From Tubiluchus corallicola (lineage: Eukaryota; Priapulida; Priapulimorpha; Priapulimorphida; Tubiluchidae), in NCBI GenBank assembly GCA_030141605.1, contig JAQGDQ010000882.1, positions 20,644 to 84,643 on the forward strand: 64,000 nucleotides of DNA. The letters run 5' to 3'. A program made the position numbers and the translations under genes. The notes under the pieces are model-generated. The model was not told the origin of the DNA. It saw only the letters and a list, made by a program, of their open reading frames with translations, and ran no database searches. Below, in pieces: positions 47,901 to 62,700 of this stretch. Positions within the stretch are counted from its first letter, which is position 1. Each line of letters begins with the position of its first letter.

Positions 47901-50900
47901 TTAGGTAATCAACAACACAAACAAAAATATAAACAAACACTACGCACCTTCGACGCCACAGTCACACGGTACATGAACCTCCGTAGAACTACTCGGCTTG
48001 TTTACAGAATGGTGTCGACTAGAGGGCGCTATTGCTCGCGTCGTGTCATCCGTACTGTCACTACTAACATTGGGCGTAGGCGCTGTACCGCTTGAACCGC
48101 TAGCTTCTTTCAATAATGGCGGTTTTTTATCTGAGGGAAAATGAAGATGATGAAAATGACGATGTTTAATGTTCAAACAAAGCAAATGCTTCAGAGCTGA
48201 ATTAAATACTAACTAGGGCTGTAAAGATACACCTAGGTCACGATACGATACGTATCACGATGCTAACCAAACGATACGATACGTATCTTAGCGGCAACGG
48301 CAGTTTATTAAACTTTTAAAATCTGCATCATCACAAAGTCAGATATTCTATCTGACAACGGCAATGGCAAGCTTAGAAACTTAGATTCATTGTAAAAAAG
48401 ATGAGGATGCCTTGGAAACTTAGCTTCAAGCACTAACGTTGAGAGATGTGTTGTAAAAATGTTGAGAATGCCTTAGAAACTTAGCTTCAAGCACCAATAT
48501 TGAGAATGTGTGGTAAAAATGATGAGGACGCCTTAGAAACTTAGATTCAAGCACCAACGTTGAGAGATGTGTTGTAAAAATGATGAGGATGCCTTAGAAA
48601 CTTAGATTCAAGCACCAACGTTGAGAGATGTGTTGTAAAAATGATGAGGATGCCTTAGAAACTTAGCTTCAAGCACCAACGTTGAGAGATGTGTTGTAAA
48701 AATGATGAGGATGCCTTAGAAACTTAGATTCAAGCACTAACGTTGAGAGATGCGTTGTAAAAATGATGAGGATGCCTTAGAAACTTAGCTTCAAGCACTA
48801 ACGTTGAGAGATGTGTTGTAANNNNNNNNNNNNNNNNNNNNNNNNNNNNNNNNNNNNNNNNNNNNNNNNNNNNNNNNNNNNNNNNNNNNNNNNNNNNNNN
48901 NNNNNNNNNNNNNNNNNNNNNNNNNNNNNNNNNNNNNNNNNNNNNNNNNNNNNNNNNNNNNNNNNNNNNNNNNNNNNNNNNNNNNNNNNNNNNNNNNNNN
49001 NNNNNNNNNNNNNNNNNNNNNNNNNNNNNNNNNNNNNNNNNNNNNNNNNNNNNNNNNNNNNNNNNNNNNNNNNNNNNNNNNNNNNNNNNNNNNNNNNNNN
49101 NNNNNNNNNNNNNNNNNNNNNNNNNNNGATGAGGATGCCTTAGAAACCTAGCTTCAAGCACCAACATTGAGAAATGTGTTGTAAAAATGATGAGGATGCC
49201 TTGGAAACTTAGCTTCAAGCACTAACGTTGAGAGACGTGTTGTAAAAATGATGAGGATGCCTTAGAAACTTAGCTTCAAGCACCAACGTTGAGAGATGCG
49301 TTGTAAAATGATGAGGATGCCTTAGAAACTTAGCTTCAAGCACTAACGTTGAGAGATGTGTTGTAAAAATGATGAGGATGCCTTGGAAATTTAGATTCAA
49401 GCACCAACGTTGAGAGATGTGTTGTAAAAATGATGAGGATGCCTTAGAAACTTAGATTCAAGCACCAACGTTGAGAAATGTGTTGTAAAAATGATGAGGA
49501 TGCCTTGGAAACTTAGCTTCAAGCACCAACGTTGAGAGATGTGTTGTAAAATGATGAGGATGCCTTAGAAACTTAGCTTCAAGCACTAACGTTTCACAAA
49601 GAATTGCGACAGTAATAGTAAAAAACTTACAGATAGGTCGAGGTATGGAATGTCTAGCAGCATTATCCAACTTAGACTTCTTTGGTGACATTTTCTTTGG
49701 TGAGCCTGAAAAAGCATTAAGAATTTTATAATTGCTACAAGATTATATGTCTTATGCACCGTTTAAGATGTATGCACTGTGTAAGATGTACACACTGTGT
49801 ATGTACACATTGTTTAAGATGTACACACATACTGTGTATGTACGCACTGTTTAAGATGTACACACTGTTTAACATGTAGGCGCTATTTAAGATCTACGCA
49901 CTGCTTAAGATGTATGCAATGTTTAAAATGTATGCACTGCTTAAGATGTATGAACTGTTTAAGATGTATGCACTGTTTAAAATGTATGCACTGCTCAAGA
50001 TGTATGCACTGTTTAAGATGTACACACTGTTTAAGATGTACGCACTTTTTAAGATGTATGCACTACTTAAGATGTATGCACTACTTAAGATGTATGCACT
50101 GTTTAAGGTGTATGCACTGTTTAAGATGTACACACTGCTTAAGATGTACGCACTGTTTAAGATGTATGCACTGCTTAAGATGTATGCACTGTTTAAGATG
50201 TATGCACTGTTTAAGATATACATGATGTTTAAGATATACGCACTGTTTAAGATATATGCACTGCTTAAGATGTACGCACTGTTTAAGATACATACGATGT
50301 TTAAGATATATGCATTGCTTAAGATGTACGCACTGTTTAAGATGTATTTGTAAGTACAGTAAACAAACAGCCTGATTTCTAAACAGAGCTGAAAGTGATT
50401 GATAAAAAAAGAAACCTACTTTTAGATGGCAATAACTGAGTTGGCTTCTTCAAGCGTGGATGAGTCGGCAATGCGTCTAATGAATCTATGGACATGGCTG
50501 AGAGAGTACTCACACTGAAACCACAGATAAAAAATATACGAAAGTGAAAACCACAAGAACTGGCATGAATCAGATGCCACGCTTAGCCAAATTTGAAAAC
50601 GTCACGAGGAAACCTGGTATCAAAAAAAGCACTATTACAACTTGCTAACCTCACATAATTATCGCAATATACTCATCGGTAAATTCTATAGATGGCGATG
50701 TCATCTTGGTATGCAGTTTAGGGTTTAGTCGTGCCCCAGAAAACACAGAGAGTCAAGCAAACTGAACTTAGTGAACAAATGCAAAAATAAGTGTGGGAAA
50801 TAATACATTGAAATCTACCTGGAGTGAATACTATCTCCACCGTGTAACTGGAATGGTGGCTTGACACCGTGACGCCGAACTCCACCAGATGGCATCGTTT

Positions 50901-53900
50901 GCACGCCTATATCAACGCTGCAAAATAAAGAAAATCTCAGAAAATTGTTCTTCGTACAAAAAACTTAAGCAACAATAACTCCGATGCAACACGGTTGTCG
51001 CGAAGCTTGATTCTTTTCACAACAGCCAAAATTTGCTACCAATTTCATTTCCCTGACATGTAATAAAAAGTTTTTTTTGTAATTAACCCTTTCATACCCG
51101 TTGTATCCCGTGGGATACCAGAATATTTTCTGCCTTTAAAATTAATAAAATTTTAAAACTGACAATTATTTGATCTGTTAATAGTTATTTTGATTTAAGC
51201 CAATAACAATAGACTAAAAATGGTGATAAAATGGCAAACTAGAAAATCTACATAGCATAAAAAACTGTGCAAGGTACAGTACTTTAGAGACGACTTTGTA
51301 CAGATCAGCATAGCATGCATGCTAAATGTCTTAAATACTTATTTTATTTTATTTTATACCTATAAAAAATTATCAGCAGTTGCAAAATGAAGCGCATTTT
51401 ATGCTTCCATTGAATCCCAATGTATCCTGTGGGATACAGGCTATATTTAGCACGCGGGCACAGGTAGAAAAAAATAATTATTATGTGTAAACAAGATGGA
51501 CATACTGAACAAAAGTACTAAATAAAAAAAATTCTTATTAAAAAACAATTTGGGACTGAAAGGGTTAAGAAAGATTTCTGCGGAAAAGCATGCAATTCTG
51601 AGTGGATGTTTTCCCATAATTTACGATAGATGGGTTTGTTGAAATATGCAATACGTAGTAATACGCAATCATAACATTAATATAGTGTCCTAAAAACGAA
51701 ATGTTTGATCTTCACAAAGAAAAAATTCACACAATTAATAGTCTTCTCTTAATCTTAATCTTTTCTTAATCTTCTCCGAAAGAAAAAATATGAAAAGTTA
51801 GCACGAGGCCTGGGTTTGAACCAAGGACTTTCGATTGTACAAGTCCAATGCCATGACCAATAAACCATTCAGAAATGGCAATAGTAGGAGAACTATAGAG
51901 ATTGAAATAACACCTGTGATAATTTGGAACCGAGTAGTCTGGTGGTCACAGCATTGGATTTGTAATCCAACAGTCCCTGGTTCAAAGCTCAGCATGATTT
52001 TTTCGCATTTCCTTTTTTCATTTTTTAGTCTTAAAATTCAGTAGCCGTGAGTTTATTGCAGCATTAATAAATCAAGATTGTGAACAATTAAGAAATGAAT
52101 ATTTTACCACTCTGTGGAGCCCGTTGCCAGGGACAACGCTGACATCCCGCGGGAGGAAGTTGCACGCTCCCACAGCTCCGCCTGCTGGGCCTCTAACTGC
52201 GCTAAACGTTCGCGGGAGAACTCCGTACCCCGAGCACGCTTGCGGTAGGCGTCGGCTTTGCCCCGCAGTTCCTGCACTATGCTGTACCAGGACGATTCCT
52301 CGGGAGTAGCGGGACGAACATCCTGGAAATATAACAACATTTGTCAACAGACACAGTTATTTCAGGAAAAAACTCTAGTTTGGCTTTTCATGTAACATGA
52401 TTGCTCCAGGGTAATTAAAAACTTTGGTACAAATTATTAATTACTTTATTAAAGCAAAACTGGACCCAAAATCTTAAACTGCAGGTCAGAACAATCTATT
52501 CTTTAAAATACTGAAAGGAAACGTACTATTTTTCCAAAAATGACTTACGTGAAACAATTATTACCACGCAAACACTATTTCACATTTGTGCCAATAGTTC
52601 TTTGCTATTACGTGCATTTTATCATTCACTAGTTAGACGGGCACTAGTGCCTGCATTTCGGAAATGTATTGCACAAAAACAGGTACTGTACCTCTCAGCT
52701 CTGGAGTGCTAGTTTGTGAACTACACACGTTCGACAACTCGTGCGTGAGCACAGCGGTAAATTTGAAATTTGAATTTTTATCTTGAAACCTGCCTAGTTT
52801 TAGTACAACACACTGAACAGTACTAACACTGTACTTTCGCAAATACGTGCAACACGCTCGTGGCTATTTCTGCTGTTGAAAATTATGTTAGTTTGTGATG
52901 TCAATGATAGTTGGGTTCGTCTGTCGTTAATTAATTTTAAGTTTCATATCTATTATTTAATCATCAGAAATCCTTTTGCAGTATTAATTGTGTTGGAATG
53001 TATACTTTTTTCTTGGACTTGAAAATGGGTTAGTACATGAAAATTCTTCCTGTCTTCCTTCAAGCAAGCACACATCCTTCTTTGTCCTTTGTTTTGTTTT
53101 GCTTAACACGTGTGCTCGTATGTTTATCGGTATCGTTGTATCATTTTGGATTTCTCAGACTCATTCTTTGGGTTTGCTCGCAAATAACTCTATAAAGCGA
53201 TTCATTTTGCTGTGCAGCTGTTCCCGTTGTTCATGTAATACAAAAGTTTGTCATTACTCGTTGACAACTAAACAATGTGTACAAAATTTTTCACGTGTAC
53301 AATGGATTCCAAGGCAACTGTTAACGAGTATCTAAAATCTGTCGACGGCTAGCTTATCACCATCATTTCAACCGAGTCCTTCTACACTGTCTTGATCATC
53401 ATGTCCAAACTGTGGCCTCTAGGCATCCATTTTTCAAAAAACTTATTTCCGTCTGAGAACTGAGCAACTTTTAGACGGTTACGTTTTGTTCGAGACGAAA
53501 AATTCTTCGAGTTGCTGACATCGACAATGGCACAATATTGCATTCATAATACACGCACACGTGCATCTCTTGCAAAGAAACGACAAAGATACTGCATCTC
53601 TTGCAAAGAAATGGCAAAGATATTGCATCTCTTGCAGAGAAACGGCAAAGATATTGGAAATCACAGCTAAATTGTGCAGTGAAATCACAGCTAAATTGTG
53701 CACAGAAATCATAGCTAAATTGTGCACAGAAATCACAGCTAAATTGTGCAGTGAAATTACAGCTAAATTGTGCAGTGAAATTACAGCTAAATTGTGCAGT
53801 GAAATTACAGCTAAATTGTGCAGTGAAATCACAGCTAAATTGTGCAGTGAAATCACAGCTAAATTGTGCAGTGAAATCACAGCTAAACTGTGCAGTGAAA

Positions 53901-56900
53901 TCACAGCTAAATTGTGCAGTGAAATTACAGCTAAATTGTGCAGTGAAATCACAGCTAAACTGCGCTAACTGCATTGATGTTTCAAATGTTTTAATGATAA
54001 AGAAAGTACGTAGATGAAGTACTGAATTATTCGAATCCATAATTATGGCTTCGAATTGAATTAAAAAAGTGGTTTGAATTGAATTTTTGACGCCGACTCC
54101 AGAAGTCGTCCAATGAAAACTGTTTTAGATGACAAAAGGTGTCGTGAAAAATGTAGGAAATGAACAAAAACACTCGTAGATAGGAAGACGTTTATCTTAT
54201 AAATTTAGGTAAGCACCTGTTTCCATTTGCCGTCGCTGTATCCGTAGTGCCATGGTGGCTTGTACTTTTCTAGATACTCCGATCTAATCTGCTTCCTAAA
54301 ACAAAAGTCGAAGACAATGTTTTACATAAATTCTTGCGTTTCACACTTGACTTACGCAACACGGTTGACTGTTATCCTTTTTTATGCGTCTAAAAGCGAA
54401 GCATCAAATTTGTGATGATCATCGTTTTGCACATATATACACTACAATTGTAAGTTTTACAATTACATGTTCGAGTTTCACAAATTTACAATTACAATGC
54501 AAATATTAGCAGCCGAAATTCGACTCTCAAGTCTCCTGTATTTGTATTTGTCGTTTTGTATTCCTTACTCCTTTCATAACATATTCCTTGCAAAATATTA
54601 TAACTATACATATGCAAAATTTCTCTCCATTGATACAAACCATTTTATAATTACTAATTACTTCTGCAAAAATGAGAATATAATCACCTCTCAAAAAACT
54701 AAAACTATAACGTGTAAACCTACTCCCATGACCCTCTTTCTCCAAACTGTTTTTAGCGCTATCCTGTTCTTACTGACCTACCTTACTTTTCCTTTTTCAC
54801 ATTTATTACATAATTCTTTTCTCTCTAGTACAAACTACCTGCACTAACAAATGCCAGGTGCCACTTGCTGGTCGGCCGCTGCTTTGCGATATGCTTCAGT
54901 GCAACCTAAAGACATGTGCTCTCATCTAGGATAGGCTCTGTGGTTATTGCATTTCAAGGACCAATTTTTACATTGGTTTTCATAAACAATACAGTAAATC
55001 CTCGCTTAACAATTCCTCCTTAAGCACATTTCTTTTCGTGCAATTTCTTTTTACTTTATCAGCAAATTTTTTACTTAATTTGATGCATTAGAACAGTACA
55101 CATTGAATTTTTCCGTTCTGAAAATGCACTACTAATGCAAACACTGCCATAATTACATAAATATAGGTTTTTGCTTTCCGACTGACCACTGACCACTAGC
55201 AACGCAAACACAGGCCATAATTACATAAATATACGTCTTTGCTTCCTGACTGACCACTAAGTGCTGGCTGTTTGTATCAAGCAAATCCTGGGAGCAAACT
55301 TTGTGCGAAACAATTTTGCCTGCAACTCGTCGCTATAGCAACCACACTAACTAACTAGATACAATTTGCCCCGGGGCTTGGCTTTGACTCTGCTGCCGGG
55401 TTTATTGTTTTTAACAGCTTCCTAGACTTAAATATTAATGAAAGTGAAACTGCTTGCTAAGCACTGGTACGTAAGGTATATACGTGGTTTTAAGCAAGTA
55501 GAAAAAAAAAATCAGTAGAATAGGACTTATAAAACGTTTAATTTATCGTTTTAGCAGCCCTGATTTTTGAAGTCTTGGCTTCATTTAACAACATTTTGCT
55601 GGACTGCATTAACATCGTTAAGCGAGGACTCACTGTGCACTAATTACTCAATTCTTTTGCATTACTTTCTACTGAAGTCTTGGACTCATTTAACAACATT
55701 TTGCTAGAATGCATTAACATCGTTAAGCGAGGACTCACTGTACACTAATTATCTCAATTCTCTTGCATTACTTTCTATTGAAATCTTGACTTCATTTAAC
55801 AACATTTTGCTGGAATGCATTAACATCGTTAAGCGAGGACTCACTGTGCACTAATTACTCAATTCTTTTGCATTACTTTCTACTGAAGTCTTGGACTCAT
55901 TTAACAACATTTTGCTAGAATGCATTAACATCGTTAAGCGAGGACTCACTGTACACTAATTATCTCAATTCTCTTGCATTACTTTCTATTGAAATCTTGA
56001 CTTCATTTAACAACATTTTGCTGGAATGCATTAACATCGTTAAGCGAGGACTCACTGTGCACTAATTACTCAATTCTTTTGCATTACTTTCTACTGAAAT
56101 CTTGACTTCATTTAACAACATTTTGCTGGAATGCATTAACATCGTTGAGCGAGGACTCACCGTACACTAATTATCTCAATTCAATTCGTTTTAACACAAC
56201 CGTTTTGCACTTTCTTTACTTCTCACTTTAATTCACTTTCTTTACTTACCAATCAGAAGGCTTACTCCAAACTAGATGCAGTTCCAACATCTTTCATACA
56301 TGGTTTGTATGAAATTTGAAGTTTTAATGCTGTTCTCTCTAATTCTGATCATATATCATGTTTAGAAGTCCGATCCTGCCCCCAGGGTCGCACTAACCCC
56401 CCCCCCCCCCCGACGGGGATTTGATGTTAACGTTCTAACTTTCAATCGTACCTGGTTTTCTTGATGGACGTCGGCCGTTCGATCTTTCGTCTGAGTTTCA
56501 CGGATTCGTCGTCCGTTGTGCTACTGTGATCGGTTATGTTTTGTAACTTCTCCACAACTGCGCGGACATCATCTGCTGCATTAGCCGGGGCAATGGTCGA
56601 CGGTCGAAGTGGCGACTTTGAACTGCAGAATAGAAAATGGTTTAATTAATAATATAATTTAATGAATATTTGTAATGCGTGAACGCCCCCCTATACATTA
56701 TCTTAAGTGTTTCAATGTGTGAACGCCCCCCTATACATTATCTTAAGTGTTCTAATGCGTGAACGCCCCCCTATACATTATCTTAAGTGTTCTAATGCGT
56801 GGACACCCCCTATACATTATCTTAAGTGTTCTAATGTGTGACGCCCCCTATACATTATCTTAAGTGTTTCAATGTGTGGACACCCCCTATACATTATCTT

Positions 56901-59686
56901 AAGTGTTCTAATGTGTGAACGCCCCCCTATACATTATCTTAAGTGTTTCAATGCGTGAACGCCCCCTATACATTATCTTAAGTGTTTCAATGTGTGAACG
57001 CCCCCTATACATTATCTTAAGTGTTCTAATGTGTGGACGCCCCCTATACATTATCTTAAGTGTTTTAATGTGTGAACGCCCCCTATACATTATCTTAAGT
57101 GTTCTAATGCGTGAACGCCCCCCTATACATTATCTTAAGTGTTCTAATGCGTGGACACCCCCTATACATTATCTTAAGTGTTTCAATGTGTGAACACCCC
57201 TTATACATTATCTTAAGTGTTTCAATGTGTGGACGCCCCCCTATACATTATCTTAAGTGTTTCAATGTGTGAACGCCCCCCTATACATTATCTTAAGTGT
57301 TTCAATGTGTGGACGCCCCCCTATACATTATCTTAAGTGTTTCAATGTGTGAACGCCCCCCTATACATTATCTTAAGTGTTCTAATGTGTGAACGCCCCC
57401 CTATACATTATCTTAAGTGTTTCAATGTGTAGACGCCCCCCATACATTATCTTAAGTGTTCTAATGTGTGGACACCCCCTATACATTATCTTAAGTGTTC
57501 TAATGTGTGGATGCCCCCTATACATTATCTTAAGTGTTTCAATGTGTGAACGCCCCCTATACATTATCTTAAGTGTTCTAATGTGTGAACGCCCCCCTAT
57601 ACATTATCTTAAGTGTTCTAATGTGTGGACGCCCCCTATACATTATCTTATGTGTTCTAAGGTGTGAACGCCCCCCTATACATTATCTTAAGTGTTCTAA
57701 TGTGTGAACGCCCCCCTATACATTATCTTAAGTGTTTCAATGTGTGGACGCCCCCCTATACATTATCTTAAGTGTTTCAATGTGTGGACGCCCCCCTATA
57801 CATTATCTTAAGTGTTTCAATGTGTGAACACCCCCCTATACATTATCTTAAGTGTTTCAATGTGTGGACGCCCCCCTATACATTATCTTAAGTGTTTCAA
57901 TGTGTGAACGCCCCCCTATACATTATCTTAAGTGTTCTAATGTGTGAACGCCCCCCTATACATTATCTTAAGTGTTTCAATGTGTAGACGCCCCCCATAC
58001 ATTATCTTAAGTGTTCTAATGTGTGGACACCCCCTATACATTATCTTAAGTGTTCTAATGTGTGGATGCCCCCTATACATTATCTTAAGTGTTTCAATGT
58101 GTGAACGCCCCCCTATACATTATCTTAAGTGTTTCAATGTGTGGACGCCCCCCTATACATTATCTTAAGTGTTTCAATGTGTGAACGCCCCCCTATACAT
58201 TATCTTAAGTGTTCTAATGTGTGGACGCCCCCTATACATTATCTTAAGTGTTTCAATGTGTGAACGCCCCCCTATACATTATCTTAAGTGTTTCAATGTG
58301 TGGACGCCCCCCTATACATTATCTTAAGTGTTCTAATGTGTGGACACCCCCCTATACATTATCTTAAGTGTTCTAATACGTGGACACCCCCTATACATTA
58401 TCTTAAGTGTTCTAATGTGTGGACACCCCCTATACATTATCTTAAGTGTTCTAATGTGTGGATGCCCCCTATACATTATCTTATGTGTTCTAATGTGTGG
58501 ACGCCCCCCTATACATTATCTTAAGCATTCTAATGTGTGAACGCGCCCCTATACATTATCTTAAGTGTTCTAATGCGTGGACACCCCCCTATACATTATC
58601 TTAAGTGTTCTAATGCGTGGACACCCCCTATACATTATCTTAAGTGTTCTAATGCGTGGACACCCCCTATACATTATCTTAAGTGTTCTAATGTGTGGAT
58701 GCCCCCCTATACATTATCTTAAGTGTTCTAATGCGTGGACACCCCCTATACATTATCTTGTGTTCTAATGTGTGGACACCCCCTATACATTATCTTAAGT
58801 GTTCTAAAATGTGGATGCCCCCCTATACATTATCTTAAGTGTTCTAATGTGTGGACACCCCCCCCTATACATTATCTTAAGTGTTCTAATGTGTGGATGC
58901 CCCCTATACATTATCTTAAGTGTTCTAATGCGTGAACACCCCCTATACATTATCTTAAGTGTTCTAATATGTGGATGCCCCCCTATACATTATCTTAAGT
59001 GTTCTAATGTGTGGACACCCCCCTATACATTATCTTAAGTGTTCTAATGTGTGGATGCCCCCTATACATTATCTTGTGTTCTAATGTGTGGATGCCCCCT
59101 ATACATTATCTTAAGTGTTCTAATATGTGAACGCCCCCCTATACATTATCTTAAGTGTTCTAATGCGTGGACACCCCCTATACATTATCTTAAGTGTTCT
59201 AATGTGTGAACGCCCCCCTAGACATTATCTTACATGTTCTAATGTGTAGACACCCCCAATACTTACCCTACGTGTTTAGGAATAGGATCGGATTTCACCG
59301 AATCCGACTCCACGTCCAACGGCCGACGCAAACGACTCTCGCGATGCCGATCAGCAGACGTAGACCGAGGAGCCCTCTCTGAAGTGGGCGTGTTTGCAGC
59401 CGACCAATCGCGGTACGAGGAACCGTACTCCGTGAAGGTTCTGTCCTTCATCGGGAACGAAGCCAGGATTTCCGGAGAACTCTTGTGCAATTTCTATAAA
59501 CATGAAAAAATTTAAACTAGAAAAACATTTACAGGATTAAAGTAAATGCCGAGTCATTTTTATAAATATGAAAATCAACAACGCAGGAAGAAAAGAAATA
59601 ATTAAATCGAATAATTACTTAAATACTGGGCTGTCCATGCCCACGCATTTAATGCTTTTAATGCAACAGCAGCAGCAGCAGTAGCG

Positions 59687-59727
<41 letters not shown>

Positions 59728-62700
59728 TGTCAAGGCTTTCCATGAACACACTTTTAATGCAACAGCAGCAGCAGCAACAATGACAACAACAACAACAACA
59801 ATTGTCAAGGCTTTCCATGAACACACTTTTAATGCAACAGCAGCAGCAGCAACAACAATGACAACAACAACAAAAACAACAACAACAATTGTAAAGGCTT
59901 TCCATGAACACGCTTTTAATGCAACAGCAGCAGCAGCAACAATGACAACAACAACAACAATTACCAGGGCTGTCCATGAACACGCTTTTAATGCAACAGC
60001 AGCAGCAGCAACGACAACAACAGCAGCAGTAGCAGTAGCGACAACAACAACAATTATCAGGGCTTTCCATGAACACGCTTTTAATGCAACAGCAGTAGCA
60101 GCAACAATGACAGCAACAACAACAATTATCAGGGCTGTCCATGAACATGCTTTTAATGCTACAGCAGCAGCAGCAACGACTACAACAGCAGCAGTAGCAG
60201 TAGCGACAACAACAACAACAATTGTTAAGGCTTCCCATGAACACGCTTTTAATGCAACAGCAGCAGCAGCAACAACGACAACAACAACAACAATTATCAG
60301 GGCTGTCCATGAACACGCTTTTAATGCAACAGCAGCAGCAGCAACGACAACAACAGCAGCAGTAGCAGTAGCGACAACAACTACAATTGTCAAGGCTTTC
60401 CATGAACACGCTTTTAATGCAACAGCAGCAGCAGCAACAACAACAACAACAACAACAACAACAAACAAGAATTAATTAATAAAATGCTTCAGACGTCATC
60501 AATCTGAACATCTGCGGTTCCCAAATTCTACTAAACTTCGGTTACATGTGACGAATGATGTCACGGCAGGATAAGGACAATTGTCTGAAAAGCATTATGG
60601 GATATCTGCGTCTGCGTTCATCGTGGTGACGCATCGGATTGGGCCAACGAGTTGTCGCGTGTTAAACTTTTTGCGTACAGAAGTTTGTATTTGTGCCGAG
60701 TAACTTTTTTGTACGTGTACAACAAAATGCTTAGAATTTGTGTAGCAGGGAAACGTATTACAGCAATAAGCAATGGTGGAAATCACCGAATTGCGTGTAT
60801 AAGGCAAATGGTACACTGGAAATTGATTAATTTCTTAGCTAATTAGTTAGTTATTTTACAGAAGCGATTGGAATATCATTTCAACGCATTTAGCAATTTC
60901 CCGTTTCTGTTTTGTCAGGACATGTTCCTTAAACTTTCGCAGAAAATTGCTGCTGATGCTGAAGCAGTTCAGGAGGAGGAGGAGGAGGAGGAGGAGGAGG
61001 ATGAGTTTCCATGTGATGAATTTTATTAGTTATTATAATCCCAATAATATCTGTTTTTTTTGGTAATTTTGTCTCCATTTTCCACCCAGTACAATTCAGC
61101 ACAGTGTATCTGCTGTTATGGCAATGCCTGGTATAAAAGCAGCTTCCAAAAACGCCCAACAGATGGGGCTGCAGTCCATATCTATGTGTTCAAATCAAAA
61201 TGTAAAAGAATAAATTCGACTTTTCTTCAAAGGTTGTATTTAGATTGTAGGGGTGAGCAGTCTCTACCAGGAAGCAAATTCGAATCGAATAGAATTTGCA
61301 ACTTTCGAATCGAACCGAATTTCAAAATTTTGCATCCGAATCGAATTCGAATTGAATTTGAAAGATTTTCGAACAAGTTTTCGAACCACTAGTAAAAAGT
61401 GGTCTTACAAAGATCATGCATATTACTCGATTTTGTTCTGCAATAAAACCATTGTGTGTATTTTAAAAAACTTTGCACAGAAATCATAGCTAAATTATGC
61501 TAATTGCATGACGTTTCAAACATTTTAATGATAAAGAACGTATGTGACTGAAGTGCTGAATTATTCGAATCAATAAATTTAGTATAGAATCGAATTTAAA
61601 TGTTCGATGTTCACCTCTATTAAATAGACCTAATGATTTTTATAATCTTGTCAAAAAAGCGCGCCTTAGCAATTTCCCATTTTTATTTTATCAGGACGTT
61701 GCATTATTGATCTTAAAGGCTACTAAGTTTATATATACTTACACCACACATCACAACGGTCAAGCACACTATTTAAAACCACAATGGTCAAGCACACTAT
61801 TTAAAACCACAATTGTCAAGCACACTATTTAAAACCACAACGGTCAAGCACACTATTTAAAACCACAATGGTCAAGCACACTATTTAAAACCACAATGGT
61901 CAAGCACACTATTTAAATACACAATGACACTGGAAGATCGATTAACTCTTTACCCGTTCTCCAAGAACGACAGGAAATGCATCGCTGCCCTTCCACTTGA
62001 ACTGCGTGTTGTACTCAGAAACTCGAGGCGTTTCATTCTTCCGTCTGCCTATACCGGCTCTGTACTTCAATGCCTGGTTGTCCTGTATTAATACACGCGC
62101 TCAGCATTAGGGATGTTACCAAAACAAAATTTTCGTTTACGTAACAGTTTGTGACACGCCTTTACCAGCAATGAGGCTTATCTTCAATTCTGACGACTGT
62201 GAAGTTTTAGGGTCTCCAGGCCCAATAAACCGAAATATGAAATTAAGTTTGAATTTGCTTCAGCAAAATCTCATTTAACTTCATAATTTATGAAATATAG
62301 GCAACAAAATATCTGAAAATTTATTTATTTTTAATGAAACATTGTGATCTTTAAACATTAACTGAATTAATTAATTAAACTGGACCCTGGACGTAAGTCT
62401 CATAACTCAACGACTACCTGTAATGTTAAATAATATTAGACAAGCAAAAAGATTGTATTTAAGATTGTAAATATTTTTAGTAATTGCGGTACTCACCAAA
62501 CCAGATTCAGTTACTCCACGATCCAGGTCAGTTTGAACGAAACCACTACCCTTTGCTCCGTCATTTTCACGTCGCGGTTCATCGAGAGTTTCGGCAGATT
62601 TGGACATTCTATCCGGAGCCTTGGTCAAGCCCTCCGTTGACCGGTACACGGGTCCCATCGAAGAGGAGAGCGCCTTGTCCGGCTTACTGGCTGAGATAGC

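Noticed and set aside
51935-51995. Functional tRNA-Thr gene
   Set aside because: Good anticodon arm but B box is altered and no acceptor stem pairs; better read as tRNA-derived repeat.
53471-54040. 189-codon repeated frame
   Set aside because: 24-bp minisatellite inside a MITE copy.
56908-59038. Many frames reading PLYIILSVLM-like repeats
   Set aside because: 40-bp minisatellite in an MDM1 intron.
56645-59258. Possible CRISPR-like array
   Set aside because: Units are contiguous tandem repeats without unique spacers, in an animal genome; the same holds for all other arrays here.
59602-60475. 231-288 codon frames rich in Val/Ala, Cys or Thr/Ala
   Set aside because: Translation of CAG/CAA tracts in an intronic array; no start context or domain.
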